Source: Cherax quadricarinatus (taxonomy: Eukaryota; Arthropoda; Malacostraca; Decapoda; Parastacidae). From it: 64,000 bases of DNA. This document shows positions 24,587-36,007 of this stretch, one piece after another. The stretch's first letter is position 1; the number at the start of each line of letters is the position of its first letter. The stretch spans positions 12,456,002-12,520,001 of the forward strand of contig NC_091369.1 in assembly GCF_038502225.1 (NCBI RefSeq). The letters run 5' to 3'. Both the position numbers and the translations under genes were made by a program. The notes below the pieces were generated by a model that did no database searches, had not been told where the DNA came from, and saw nothing but the letters and a program-made list of their open reading frames with translations.

Positions 24587-25757
24587 ATAAGGGATCACTT
24601 GAAGTCCTATACAGTGTACAAGACTATACAGTGTATGGTATACACCAGATTTATGAATACACAGCGCCATCTTGCGTATCATATCACCTCAAGCCCAGCA
24701 AGATGCCTCAGAGGCAGTTCATAATTTTGCTACCGGGTTAATTTCTAAGATAATCTCGTAAGATAATCTCAGATAATTTCTGACATAATTTCTCGTTTCT
24801 TCCTAGGATCAGTCATGATTACCTCCTATTTCTGTGACCCTCCTAATAGTTTCCTAAGAGTCACATTTAATTGAGAGTCAAATATGTTTCTCGAACCCAT
24901 TACTAACCATTACTATCCATTCCCACCAATTACCAGACATTATTATCCAGGCATTACTCTTTTTCACGACGACATCGTCATTTCCTCCATCGCCTTAACC
25001 CCATTTCCCCCCTCCCTCGCTCCCTCCATTTTCTCTCCCTCAATTCTTTCACCATTACTTAAGAAAACACATTTTCGTTTACCATCACTTCTAACGGTCG
25101 CCATCACCACCAAAACTACACCACACATCTCCCTCCCTCATTTTTCTCCCTCCTACCCTCACCACACAAATCTCCCCATCGCCCTCACCCTCGCTATGGA
25201 AATGCAGTCACTCTGTCGTACCAGAATGCTCTCGTAAAACGTTCCGTGAATGAACGTAAGTCACCCAGGTGATAGTAGCCTCCGAGTGCCATTCATCACT
25301 GTGATCCGTTCATTATTGACACGATGGATGACCCAACTCAGGTGAGCCAGGAACCAGGTAATTGCCCCCCATATCCCGTCGTAATGAAGCAAGCACGAGG
25401 GACGGGAGAGGAGGACGAAGAAGAGGAGCAGGAGCAGTGAGAGGATAAGCGAAAGAAGGCAGTGGAGATATACACATGGGAAAGACAGATAGCAGAGGAC
25501 TTGGAAGTAAACACCGAATCTTTCTCCTGAGATACTCTCTTCTACCTAGATTAAGGATTATGTATTATCTGTGTATGTGTGTGATTGTCAAGGATAGAAA
25601 AGCAGCGAGAAGTATGAGGAAAAGGAGAAGGAACAGCAAGAGGAGCAGGAGCAGGAGGAGGGGCAGAGGATGAGGTATTCCTTGAGCCCTCGAGGTGATG
25701 TAAGGCTTGTTACCAGGGGGTAGTTAGAGACACTGGACCACCATGATGCTGGGACGT
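24585..25757. other. Unassigned non-coding DNA
   Basis: A pyrimidine-rich stretch (24950-25190) gives an open plus frame without motifs. A purine-rich stretch lies at 25395-25670. No gene seen. Confidence 0.4.
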
Positions 25758-25877
<120 letters not shown>

Positions 25878-26203
25878 TAACCTATATGTAGTTGCAGGGG
25901 TCGTGTCAAGAGCTCCTGGCTCCGCCTCTTTACTGGTCACTACTAGGTCCATTTTCTCCCGGCTCCAAGAGCCTTATCGTACCTCTTTTTAAAACCATGT
26001 ATCCTGCCTCTACTGCTTCACTTTCCAGGTTCTTCTGTTCCACTTCCCGACAATCCTAAGGCTGAAGAAATACTTCCTAACATCCCTGTGACTCATCTGA
26101 GTTTTCAGCTTCCAGTTGTGCCCTCTTGTTCCTGTGTCCCATCTCTGAAACATTGAGCTCCTGTCCCTTAACCTCTCCTAATAGGACATACCCCCCTTAG
26201 CTC
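25878..26203 (-). mobile_element. LINE A 3' fragment
   Basis: Minus strand carries the LINE A C terminus, with GGCTGAAGAAATACTTCCTA, CATCCCTGTGACTCATCTGA and GTTGTGCCCTCTTGTTCCTG on the plus strand. It ends at the ELR-MS position of the protein, followed at once by CCGTGTGTGTG. Frameshifts are present. Confidence 0.85.
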
Positions 26204-26214
26204 CGTGTGTGTGG

Positions 26215-27050
26215 GGGGGGAGGGAGGTTACAACAACAGATCTTTAGTTGTTGCGTTGCATCTTTTATTAATTTATCTTTATAAGCTTTTAAAAGCCCCA
26301 ATAGATTTAGGAGACTATTTCTTCTCTTATTTCATGCCAGTCATTTAATTTTTGTGAAAGAAAAAAGAAAGAAACGTACATTACTTCTTAGCATGATGGC
26401 GTCTTCTCCACACTGTCCTTATCATTGTCTGCCTGTTCACATTCTTTTATGAATATTAATGGTATATACACTCTTCTTTCTATCTTCTAGGTAGAACATT
26501 TTCAGTGGATTAATTCTTTTTTCATACCTAATACTTTTCACTTAGAATATCCCCTAAACAAGGTCAGAGTGACCTATTTCCAACTGGGTCCTTTGCTGTT
26601 GATAAAAGAGGCAGATTACCAATCCTGAGCATCTCGGGAAGGCTGTAAGCTATGTGGTACAGTGTATGCTTCAGTGAATAACAAATTGTGAAGATTTTAC
26701 GCATTTTCCCCATAAAATGCAGTTTAAATTTTTAACTACAGTTATCGTAATTTTAGAATATAACCTTGAAGTTACTAAAAAATAATTGTTTGCCTCCCAC
26801 TACGCATGCGCTGAATGACCCCCAAGGGGTTTAGGTCTTTCTCCTGCGTGTAGTAGTAATACTACTACTATCACCACCACTACCACTGTTACTACTACTG
26901 AAGCAAACACAGGTACTGAAGCAGACACAGATGCTGAGTGAAACACAGGCACAGAAACAGACATAGCACAGACAGTTAGAGAAATACAAAAATACAGGCA
27001 CAGATACAAAATCTGGCACAGAAACAAAGAGACGAACCCCCAACACACAC
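26215..27050. other. Unassigned DNA
   Basis: The last 200 bases are ACT/CAC/ACAG-rich low-complexity sequence ending in AACACACAC. No gene. Confidence 0.4.
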
Positions 27051-27402
27051 CTGACGACTCTGGAAGACAGGAGAGATAGGGGGGGATATGATAACGACAT
27101 ATAAAATACTGAGAGGAATCGACAAGGTGGACAGAGACAGAATGTTCCAGTTCAAGGGGTCACAGTTGAAAGTTGAAGACTCAGATGAATCACAGGGATG
27201 TTAGGAAGTATTTCTTTAGTCACAGAGTTGTCAGTAAGTGGAATAGTCTGCGAAGTGATGTAGTGGAGGCAGGATCCATACATAGCTTTAAGAAAAGATA
27301 TGATCAAGTTCATGGAGCAGGAAGAGTGACCTAGTAGCGACCAGCGAAGAGGCGGGGCCAGGAGCTGTGACTCGACCCCTGCAACCATAACTAGGTGAGT
27401 AC
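27051..27402 (+). mobile_element. LINE A 3' fragment
   Basis: Plus strand: ATAAAATACTGAGAGGAATC, GACAAGGTGGACAGAGACAG, GTTAGGAAGTATTTCTTTAG, GGCGGGGCCAGGAGCTGTGA and AACTAGGTGAGTAC, then a CA-rich tail. Its truncated end follows AACACACAC directly. Confidence 0.85.
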
Positions 27403-27543
27403 GCACGCACCCACACATATACAAACACACAAAAACACAGGCAGAGAAACACAGACAAAGAGGCAAGGAAAAACAGCTCCTGAGTACCTCTCTGCATACA
27501 GTGAATTATATAGTCACCTTTAATAAACGATGGGAAAAACACC

Positions 27544-28262
27544 AGCCACCAGGTCATGCATCAGCACCAGTAGTAGCAACAATAATAGCACCAACACCAG
27601 CATCAGCAACAGCACCACCAGGTCATGCATCAGCACCAGTAGTAGCAACAATAATAGCACCAACACCAGCATCAGCAACCGCACCACCAGGCCATGCATC
27701 AGCACCAGTAGTAGCAACAATAATAGCACCAACACCAGCATCAGCAACAGCACCACCAGGTCATGCATCAGCACCAGTAGTAGCAACAATAATAGCACCA
27801 ACACCAGCATCAGCAACAGCACCACCAGGTCATGCATCAGCACCAGTAGTAGCAACAATAATAGCACCAACACCAGCATCAGCAACAGCACCACCAGGTC
27901 ATGCATCAGCACCAGTAGTAGCAACAATAATAGCACCAACACCAGCATCAACAGCACCACCAGGCCATGCATCAGCACCAGTAGTAGCAACAATAATAGC
28001 ACCAACACCAGCATCAACAGCACCACCAGGCCATGCATCAGCACCAGTAGTAGCAACAATAATAGCACCAACACCAGCATCAGCAACAGCACCAACACCA
28101 GCATCAGCAACAGCACCAACACCAGCATCAGCAACAGCACCAACACCAGCATCAGCAACAGCACCAACACCAGCATCAGCAACAGCACCAACACCAGCAT
28201 CAGCAACAGCACCAACACCAGCATCAGCAACAGCACCACCAGCAACAGCACCAGCAGCACCA
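27544..28262. repeat. Hierarchical minisatellite: eight 66/69-bp units then eight 24-bp units
   Basis: The 69-bp unit starts GGTCATGCATCAGCACCAGT and ends CATCAGCAACAGCACCACCA. From about 28060 only its 24-bp part (ACCAACACCAGCATCAGCAA plus CAGC) is repeated. Both periods are multiples of three, so three frames stay open and give long Ala/Pro-, Ser/Thr/Asn- or Leu-rich products. The plus frame from 27501 (263 codons) is therefore not good evidence of a gene. Confidence 0.95.
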
Positions 28263-28554
28263 GTAAAAGCAGCAGGCAGGAATCCTGAGTGATTACCAGA
28301 TGGAATCACCGTTGTTACCCATAATGGGAGCGTCTGACTCCTTATATACAAGGCGTCAGATTAGCCTTAAATCCGGACTGCATCATCCAGTGTAATCTTC
28401 CTTAATTTACCTTAATACAGGCGTCATGGGAGCCCTTAATTACAGTGGTTTCAAGGCATCAGCTTAGTAATGGAAGAGTTCGTTCATGCTTCAAGTATGC
28501 CGCTGTCAGGCTGCTTACCACACAGGCAAACATCAACCAGTTCTTGTGAATGTT

Positions 28555-28850
28555 TGGTTACGGCAAGATGACCACTATTTTGCGTAGAGAATGCCATATT
28601 AGGACAGACAACCACCATTTAGGTAGGGAATGCCTTGTTAGGGAAAGACGACCACCATTTAGGTAGGGAATGCTCTGTTAGGACAAGACAACCATTATTT
28701 AGGTAGGGAATACTCTGTTAGAACAAGACAACACCATTTAGGTAGGGAATGACTTTTTAAGGAAAGACGACCACTATTTAGGTAGGGAATGCTCTGTTAG
28801 GTAGGGAATGCCTTGTTAGGGAAAGACGACCGCTATTTAGGTTGATATGC
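28555..28850. repeat. Degenerate tandem repeat of about 40 bp, seven units
   Basis: Each unit holds ATTTAGGTAGGGAATGC and GTTAGG-AAGAC-ACCA. Confidence 0.9.
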
Positions 28851-29654
28851 TGCTCGGGAGATAACTTAGGAGCGTTGTCTACCTCAAGCCCTGTGATGCT
28901 GGTGTTATGTTCGTCTTTGGGAGATAATTTAGTCGTATTGTCTACCCTCATGTTCTTTGATCATTGCCAGTAGCTGCTTCTCCTCTAAATGATACGTTGC
29001 TCTTCTTTCTCTCCCAGATCACATTTTCATTACTTGTGCACTCTTGTTTCCCTATGTACCTTCCTTTCATTCCTCTCTATTCCTCTTCTTTCCCTGTTTT
29101 CTCTCTACCTCTTCTCTTGCAGCCTCTACCGATATTCTTCCCATTCGTCAGTTTATTCTCCTTTCACTGTCTTCTCAATATCTCCTATCTCTTCTTTCGT
29201 GCCCTTATTCAATTCACTTATCTCTACATATCCCCTCTGCCCACACCTCACCTATCCTCTCATGCAGTCCCCACCTCCCCCCCCTATTATCCCTCCCCTC
29301 CCCTCCCCCCTCATCACTATGCAGGCAGCAACACCCCTCAACATCAGATGTCAAACAAACAAACAAGACAACAACAATAGGCCATCGTCCCATCCGGGGG
29401 GTAAGACTCGAGTTATAACTCAGCGAGTCGAACTTAAATTGTACTTGAGGAACTTGAAGCCGATCCTCAAGGAGTAGAACTTAGAGCCTGCTTAGTAATG
29501 CAAACTTTAATTTGTTTTGAACTCTAGACGCTGTACGTCAGTTAAGGGTGGGTGTGTGTGTGTCTATACTAACAAATTTACGTACACAGAAACAGTAATT
29601 ATATAGCCTGCCCTCCTACTACTTACTACTCTTACTATTACTACTACTATTACT
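28851..29654. other. Unassigned, pyrimidine-rich DNA
   Basis: 28970-29330 is strongly C/T-rich and gives three overlapping plus frames without motifs, a composition effect. Confidence 0.4.
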
Positions 29655-29890
29655 TCATAAGAATTCTGTTTCTCCGGTGTATTGGATAGTTCATCCTGAG
29701 AGATGGTATATCTCAAGTGATAGCAACTCCAGCTCTGCTGGAAGGAAGCCTTTGAAGCTGTCGTATTTAGTGAACTTTTAATGGAATACTTGACGATACC
29801 TTCATTGCTCTACTGAAGTCTCCCAGCTCAGACTAACACATTTCAACACCTTGTATAAGCCCTATCCTGTGTGTTGGAATGTGACAGAGA
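29655..29890. repeat. Dispersed repeat E, copy 2
   Basis: Same block order as 10660-10920: CATCCTGAGAGATGGTATAT, CAACTCCAGCTCTGCTGGAA, TTTGAAGCTGTCG, AGTCTCCCAGCTCAGACT and TGTGTTGGAATGTGACAG. Confidence 0.65.
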
Positions 29891-30009
29891 AACAGTGTTT
29901 GTTCCCACTGTTACCTGCAGCAGCACACTGCTGATGTATTCATTGTATTCATTTTTGCTCATAAAAAAAAGCAAAGCCAATCTGAACACTGGTCAGTCTA
30001 TTGGTTTTA

Positions 30010-30075
30010 TAAGAACAGACGAAAGGAGGAACACTGCAGCAGGCCTACTGGCCCATGCTAGGCAAGTTCTTCTCA
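30010..30075 (-). mobile_element. LINE 3'-end scrap
   Basis: GGAGGAACACTGCAGCAGGC and CTACTGGCCCATGCTAGGCA. Partial copies at 13.99, 14.18 and 23.98 kb show it is dispersed. Confidence 0.45.
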
Positions 30076-30169
30076 AACCTAAACCCGCTAACAAAAATAT
30101 TTGCCTACACTCCCTTCCTTCCCCAAAATCCAGTCACAGAACCACTCTTGGAAACACAGGCTTCAGGTT

Positions 30170-30449
30170 GCACAACATTGCTAGCGCACAGCTCACACAT
30201 TGAGGCCCATGATTCGATCCCCGGTACGGGTGGAAGCATTAGGACATGTTTCCTTAAGACACCTGCTGTCCATGTTCACCCATCAGTAAAATGGGTGCCT
30301 GGGTGTTAGTCGACTGGTGTGGGTCGCATCCTGGGGACAAAATTAACCTAATTTGCCCGACAGGTTCTGCATAACAAGTAGCTTTCTATATAGTAGTACG
30401 TCATTGATGTATACCTGTATTCCTTGTATAAGTACTTGTAGAAATAAAG

Positions 30450-30498
<49 letters not shown>
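30170..30498 (+). mobile_element. tRNA-derived SINE S1 with (ATT)n tail
   Basis: GCTAGCGCACAGCTCACACA, B-box-like GATTCGATCCC, GTACGGGTGGAAGCATTAGG, ATGGGTGCCTGGGTGTTAGT, CGACTGGTGTGGGTCGCATC and a GAAATAAAGATTATTATT tail of about 16 ATT units. The internal pol III promoter-like B box and simple tail are typical of SINEs. Confidence 0.85.
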
Positions 30499-30499
<1 letters not shown>

Positions 30500-30837
30500 G
30501 TAACCTGAAATAAAGTCTTTAGAAGAATCATCCTAATTTTTTTTTTTTTTTGTAAGTTTGAGAGAGAGTGTGTAAATGTGTCCCATTTCACTGTTCTTGC
30601 ATGTATTTCACTGTTCTTACTGTATACCACTTGCATGTATACCACTTACTGTTGCTTGTATACCACTTACTGTTCTTACTGTATACCACTCTACCAGTGA
30701 TATACAGTACCAGACAAGCTCATAAACAAGACACATGTGCAATACTGTGGTATGTTTCTGGTATGTTTGTCCTGTAGCTACGGCAGGATTCTTCAGTCAC
30801 ATCCAGACAGAAGAATCAGTGAAGAGGTATAGATGAT

Positions 30838-31433
30838 GTTATCAGTGCATGACCCTTGTTCTTGTATGATCATATATGTTATCAGTGCATGACCCTTGTT
30901 CTTGTATGATCATATATGTTATCAGTGCATGACCCTTGTTCTTGTATGATCATATATGTTATCAGTGCATGACCCTTGTTCTTGTATGATCATATATGTT
31001 ATCAGTGCATGACCCTTGTTCTTGTGTGATCATATATGTTATCAGTGCATGACCCTTGTTCTTGTGTGATCATATATGTTATCAGTGCATGACCCTTGTT
31101 CTTGTGTGATCATATATGTTATCAGTGCATGACCCTTGTTTTTGTGTGATCATATATGTTATCAGTGCATGACCCTTGTTCTTGTATGATCATATATGTT
31201 ACCAGTGCATGACCCTTGTTCTTGTATGATCATATATGTTATCAGTGCATGACCCTTGTTCTTGTATGATCATATGTTACCAGTGCATGACCCTTGTTCT
31301 TGTATGATCATATATGTTATCAGTGCATGACTCTTGTTCTTGTATGATCATATATGTTATCAGTGCATGACCCTTGTTCTTGTATGATCATATATGTTAC
31401 CAGTGCATGACCCTTGTTCTTGTATGATCATAT
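30838..31433. repeat. 40-bp minisatellite, about 15 near-identical units
   Basis: Unit ATCAGTGCATGACCCTTGTT plus CTTGTATGATCATATATGTT. Variants are few (GTGTGATC in a run of four units, ACCAGTGC in four, and one unit 4 bp short), so it is young or homogenised. Confidence 0.98.
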
Positions 31434-31751
31434 AAATGTTTACATGCATGTGAGCACCCATTCAGAGCATGAACACGCGGTGTACACACGCACCCTCGTG
31501 TACACCCACGTGTACACATGCGTGACTGTGTATGTTAATTCATGGAAGTGCATGCGTGTCTATTTCTGAGCCGGTGGACTCATCACTGTCTTCTAACTAT
31601 CCATTTTCCACTCGCTGTCAATCAAGACGACATGAACTCACCTGTCTACATCTACAATTTATAACAATTTAACATTACACACTTGTTATCTCTGGAACGT
31701 TCACATACACATGTACAAGGCAACACACACACAAAAAAGAAAAGAAAAAGA
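31434..31751. other. Unassigned DNA rich in ACAC/GTGT words
   Basis: Several CACGTGTACA-like steps at 31475-31525. It ends in AACACACACAC and an A-rich run just before LINE A sequence. Confidence 0.4.
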
Positions 31752-31972
31752 GGTATGGTAAGGCTCGTGGAGCAGGGAGGGAGTGGACCTAGTAGCGACC
31801 AGTGTACAGGCGGGGCCACGAGCTGTGACTCAACCCCTACAACCACAATTAGGTGAGTACGCTCACACACATACACACTTGGAGCAGGGAGAGAGTGGAT
31901 CTAGTAGCGATTAGGAAAGAGGCGGGGCCAGGAGCTGTGAATCGACCCCTGCAACCACAAATAGGGGAGTAC
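31752..31972 (+). mobile_element. Two LINE A 3' ends in tandem
   Basis: 31752-31860 starts GGTATGGTAAGGCTCGTGGA and ends TTAGGTGAGTAC. After the CA-rich tail GCTCACACACATACACAC a second, shorter end (31879-31972) starts TTGGAGCAGGGAGAGAGTGG and ends ATAGGGGAGTAC with its own CA-rich tail. Confidence 0.85.
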
Positions 31973-32204
31973 AAATACGTGAGTAAACACACACACTCTC
32001 TATCTCTCTCTCTCTCCAATTCCTTTCATCTTACCTTGAAGAGTTAATTCCATGAGAGTCCTTAGATTATTGTTTTTAATTAAACAGAATTGGGGACATC
32101 ATCACAGATTAATGGTTCTTAACCTGTGCTGATTAACTCACAAAACAGGTGGGTATATTTCAACCCCTCACCCCCCCATCCTCTTTTTACCACTGAGGAG
32201 TAAT

Positions 32205-32345
32205 AAGGCCAACTTCTAGTGGTAATAAGGCCTATTTCTAGGGGTAATAAGGCCTATTTCTAGGGAAATAAGAAATAAAGCCTATTTCTAGGGATAAAAC
32301 CCATTTCTAGGGGTAATAGGCCTATTTCTAGGGGTAATAAGCTGG
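32205..32345. repeat. Short tandem repeat, about six units of 18-22 bp
   Basis: Core TAATAAGGCCTATTTCTAGG with variable ends. Confidence 0.9.
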
Positions 32346-32456
32346 TAACAAACATCTCTGAATGCGTTTGTAATTATTTAAAATATTTCTGCGCCTGTTT
32401 TTACACGAACAGAATTGTGTTAATTTGTTTTATTCTTAAATCCATTCTTAGTATGC

Positions 32457-32596
32457 CAAGCATTGTTTTGTTCTGCCAGGCTGTCAAGCATTGTCTTGTT
32501 CTGCCAGGCTGTCAAGCATTGTCTTGTTCTGCCAGGCTGTCAAGCATTGTCTTGTTCTGCCAGGCTGTCAAGCATTGTCTTGTTCTGTCAGGCTGC
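32457..32596. repeat. 28-bp tandem repeat, exactly five units
   Basis: Unit CAAGCATTGTCTTGTTCTGC plus CAGGCTGT, with three substitutions in 140 bp. Confidence 0.97.
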
Positions 32597-32727
32597 AGAG
32601 AAATCATAAGAATGTGACAGGTTTCGAGTTCTTTGCCCGGGGAAAAGATAACACTCTGAAAGTAGACTTTCAGGCGTTTTGACCTGGCAACCTACATAAG
32701 TTCATAAATATTTAAAAGGGAAGTACT

Positions 32728-32781
32728 GGCCGCAATGGTAGTGATCAAGGTCCTAGGACCTTGATCACTACCAGTGCGGCC
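32728..32781. repeat. 54-bp loopless palindrome
   Basis: Centred between 32754 and 32755 (TCCT/AGGA). Arms of 18 bp are exact (GGTAGTGATCAAGGTCCT) and extend to 27 bp with one mismatch. GAGCCGAAATGTTTTCAATA follows, a variant of the ACGTTTC box. Confidence 0.95.
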
Positions 32782-33144
32782 CCAGAGCCGAAATGTTTTC
32801 AATAGAAACTTCATAAGTATATGCATCACTGTAATTGTTTCTCCAGGTCTAAAATGTCTGCAGTTATTGCCTTCTTCTTTTCTTCTTCTTCTGCTTGTTT
32901 TCTTGTCGAGAGAGAAAGTGAGAAAGAGGGGGGAGAGAGAGAGGGAAGGGTGAGCATGTGAAGAATCACTTACATGTCCTTACTCGGCGTTGTGGTTATT
33001 CGCTTTAATGGGTAATGGAGGCGAACAAGGAATAAAGGGAGGGAGAGAGGAATGGAGTTAAGGGGGAAGGGGGGAAGAACTCGTGATAAATGACTCTTAG
33101 AGATGAGTTCTCACCTTGTAAGATGCCGCCTCCCACACCCCCGG
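32782..33144. other. Unassigned DNA
   Basis: Short CTT- and GA-rich runs; no gene. Confidence 0.4.
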
Positions 33145-33345
33145 CTTCTGCTTTCCCTGCTGTTGCTGCTTCTGCTGCTCCTGCTGTTGCTGCTACTATT
33201 AATGGTGATGCTGCTGCTGCTGTTTCTATAATTGCTGTTGTTGCTGCTACTGCTGCTGCTTCAACTGCTGTTAGTGCTATTAATACTGCTGCTGCTATTA
33301 ACGCTGGTGCTGATATTATTAATGCTGATATTAATAGCTACTTCT
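33145..33345. repeat. Imperfect (GCT)n / (ATT)n triplet tract
   Basis: CTG/GCT triplets mixed with ATT. The Ala-rich plus frame (33090-33350) is a product of this. Confidence 0.85.
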
Positions 33346-33537
33346 GTTGAATCTAATATTTATATTAATGCTTCTGCTTGCGCTGCTACTTGTGTTCCTG
33401 GTTTTTCATCTTCACGAATAAGTAACTACCAAATAGGCTCTTCTGCCTCTGTTCTCTCCTATTTATTATGTGGTATCCTCTAGGGAATACTGTATTATTT
33501 ATGATGCCTGTTGTGAGTTTCCTCTCTGTTTATTCTG

Positions 33538-33805
33538 TAATATCATTCTTTGTTTCTTTCATATCATTTTTTGATTCTTTAGTGTCATTCTTTTGTTTTT
33601 TCATGTCATTCTCTGATTCTTTAGTGTCATTATTTTTTTCATGTCATTCTTTGATTCTTTAATGTCATTCTTTGTTTCTTTCATGTCATTCTTTGATTCT
33701 TTCGTGTCATTCTTTGCTTTCATGTCTTTCTTTGATTCTTTCATGTCCTTCTTTGTTGTTTTCATGTCATTCTTTGTTTCTTTCATGTCCTCCTTTGTTT
33801 TTTTC
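33538..33805. repeat. Degenerate TCATTCTTTGATTCTTT repeat
   Basis: About 13 steps of 18-21 bp built on TTTCATGTCATTCTTTGATT. Confidence 0.9.
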
Positions 33806-33831
33806 ACGGTTTAAGAGTCCCCCTGCATCAT

Positions 33832-33945
33832 ATAGTGGTGGTGGTGGTTGCGGTTATGGTGGTGGTGGTGATGGTGGTGGTTGTGGTGGTGGTGGTTGTG
33901 GTGGTGGTGGTGGTTGTTGTTGTGGTTATAGTTGTGGGGTGGTGA
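33832..33945. repeat. Imperfect (GGT)n
   Basis: GGTGGTGGT runs with TTG and GAT steps; purine/pyrimidine skewed. Confidence 0.9.
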
Positions 33946-34007
33946 ATGGGTTTTTGATATGGAAGTATGGTGTGAAGGAAAAGATGGGAATGGGTAAAAG
34001 AGGATGG

Positions 34008-34625
34008 GTTACCTGGAGGTTACCTGGAGGTTATTTCGGGGATCAACGCCCCCGCGGCCCGATCCATGACCAGGCCTCCCGATGGATCAGGGCCTGATCA
34101 ACTAGGCTGTTACTGCTGGCCGCACGCAGTCCGACGTACGAGCCACAGCCCGGCTGATCCGGCACTGACTTTAGGTATCTGTCCAGCTCTCTCTTGAAGG
34201 CAGCCAGGGGTTTATTGGCAATTTCCCTAATGCTTGATGGGAGGCTGTTGAACAGTTTTGGGCCCCGGACACTTATGGTGTTTTCTCTTAGTGTACCAAT
34301 GGCGCCCCTACTTTTTATTGGCGGCATTTTGCATCGCCTGCCCAGTCTTTTACTTTCGTAGGGAGTGATTTCTGTGTGCAGATTTGGGACCATTCCTTCG
34401 AAGATTTTCCAAGTGTAGATTATGATATATCTCTCCCTCCTGCGTTCCAACGAGTACAAGTCAAGTGCTTCCAAGCGTTCCCAGTAGTTAAGGTGCTTGA
34501 CAGAACTTATACGTGCAGTAAAGGATCTCTGTACACTCTCTAGATCTGCGATTTCACCTGCTTTGTATGGAGATGTTAATGTACAGCAGTATTCCAGCCT
34601 AGAGAGAACAAGTGATTTGAAAGGG
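34008..34625 (-). pseudogene. LINE B ORF2 C terminus and 3' end, best copy
   Basis: The minus frame 34474-34043 reads LDLYSLERRRERYIIIYTWK, then GMVPNLHTEITPYESKRLGR, GAIGTLRENTISVRGPKLFN, SLPSSIREIANKPLAAFKRE, LDRYLKSVPDQPGCGSYVGL and RAASSNSLVDQA. This is the domain after the RT in Jockey/CR1-like LINEs. The nucleotide end is the very abundant CCTGGAGGTTACCTGGAGGT motif, here duplicated. The 5' end (34475-34625) continues the homology in other frames. The frame is 143 codons without a stop, so this fragment is fairly young. Confidence 0.85.
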
Positions 34626-34724
34626 AAAGAGGATAGGGTAGGGTTAGTGGATGAGGGTTGAGGAATGGAGGAGATGGAGAGATGAAAAAAGGGAAAATGT
34701 TGGATGAGAAGGTTGTGTGAGTGC

Positions 34725-34774
<50 letters not shown>

Positions 34775-35164
34775 AGGGGGAGGAGGACAAAAGGCACATT
34801 ACCGTGACTGGAACAATCCAATCTGTGTATGACTAATTAATAATCCAAGTCGGACCGAAACGTCGTCATCAGTTTCTTTCTCCTATGTGCTGGTTATTTG
34901 TATAGAGGCAGAAACTCTTAACCTAACCCTGTAAATAAAAGAGAGAGGGAGAGTAGATACAGGAGTAGAGCTGTTCAGAGTGTTCTCTCTACTTTTATTA
35001 ATTCTTAAAACTGTTTTCTAACGTTTCGGATATTGTTATACACACCACTTCCTCCTCTTTTCCTCCCACTCTTCCTCCTACTTATCCTCCGCCTCCTCCT
35101 TTACCTCAGTTTGTCAGAAAAATGCAATACTTCCCTTTAATCTTTTTTATGGAGTTTCTTCCTG
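34626..35164. other. Non-coding DNA with (GA)n and a dispersed repeat
   Basis: (GA)n at 34737-34768. 34800-34905 holds GTGACTGGAACAATCCAATC and AGTCGGACCGAAACGTCGTC, also found at 11.9 and 39.5 kb. Confidence 0.5.
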
Positions 35165-35365
35165 TATGTTACCAGTAGTCTATCCTGGAGGTCACGGCCC
35201 CCGCGGCCCGGTCCAAAACCAGGCCTTCTGGTTGCTGGCCTGATCGATCAGGCTGTTGTTACCGGCGCCCTCAATCCAACGTATGCACCACAACCCGGCT
35301 GATCAGGAGCTGATTCGAGGAAGCTGACGAGTTCACTCTTGAAGACAGCTAGAAGATAGTGTGCC
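35165..35365 (-). pseudogene. LINE B 3' fragment
   Basis: TATCCTGGAGGTCACGGCCC, CCGCGGCCCGGTCC, ATCGATCAGGCTGTTGTTAC and CACAACCCGGCTGATCAGGA match the 3' end of the 34-kb copy. Confidence 0.75.
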
Positions 35366-36007
35366 CTCTGGCCCTTCCTGCTGCTCATTCAGGGAGATTT
35401 GGTTATCTTTTTCCTCGTAGCCTCTGGTGACCTTACACGTGGTTATCGTCCTCTCTTCCTCGTCTTTGTTTCTGGTAATTTTACACGTGGTTATCATTCT
35501 ACCTCTTTCTTGTTTCTGGTAATCTTACACGTGGTTATCATTCTACCTCTTGTCTTCTAAAATTATAAAATCAAATGTTTTTGATCATAGTTCAAATTTC
35601 ATAATTCTTCGACCCACTCTGGTTTTTCTCAATTACTTGGTTTTCTAGTCTGTATTTTTTGGCACTGATGCCTGTGACCCTGACCTACTTCATTGTGCTT
35701 AATTTAGTAAAGCTACATCTTTAAGTCTTGTACCCTGACGGAAAATTAATTCCTTTGTAATTAAAATGTATATAAGGATATGCTCCGAGATGTAGGAAAA
35801 CTCTTGGAACTCGTCAGACTTGAAATTCGTCAAACTAAAATCTCATCACACTAAAAACTCATCAAACTTGCAACTCATCAAACTAGAAATTCGTCAAAAG
35901 TGTCATCATGTCATAAAGTGTAGGGTACCAGCTTTGTTGTTGACGAAGAGAACCAACTCATCATTATTAATAATAAGAATTATCAGTTTGCAATTTTTCT
36001 GTGACAA
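35366..36007. other. Unassigned DNA leading into a minisatellite
   Basis: Three TTACACGTGGTTATC steps at 35425-35540. Degenerate 20-bp AAACT-AAA-TCGTC repeats at 35812-35905. No gene. Confidence 0.45.

Noticed and set aside
27501..28292. 263-codon Ala/Pro-rich plus frame as a structural protein
   Set aside because: Comes from 24- and 69-bp repeats; three other frames are equally open.
28964..29418. Overlapping frames of 124-162 codons
   Set aside because: Pyrimidine-rich composition removes stops in all plus frames; no domain or family resemblance.
30838..31433. CRISPR-like array of about 40-bp repeats (also the 28-, 30-, 32- and 41-bp arrays)
   Set aside because: Units are contiguous with no unique spacers, and the sequence is eukaryotic in character.
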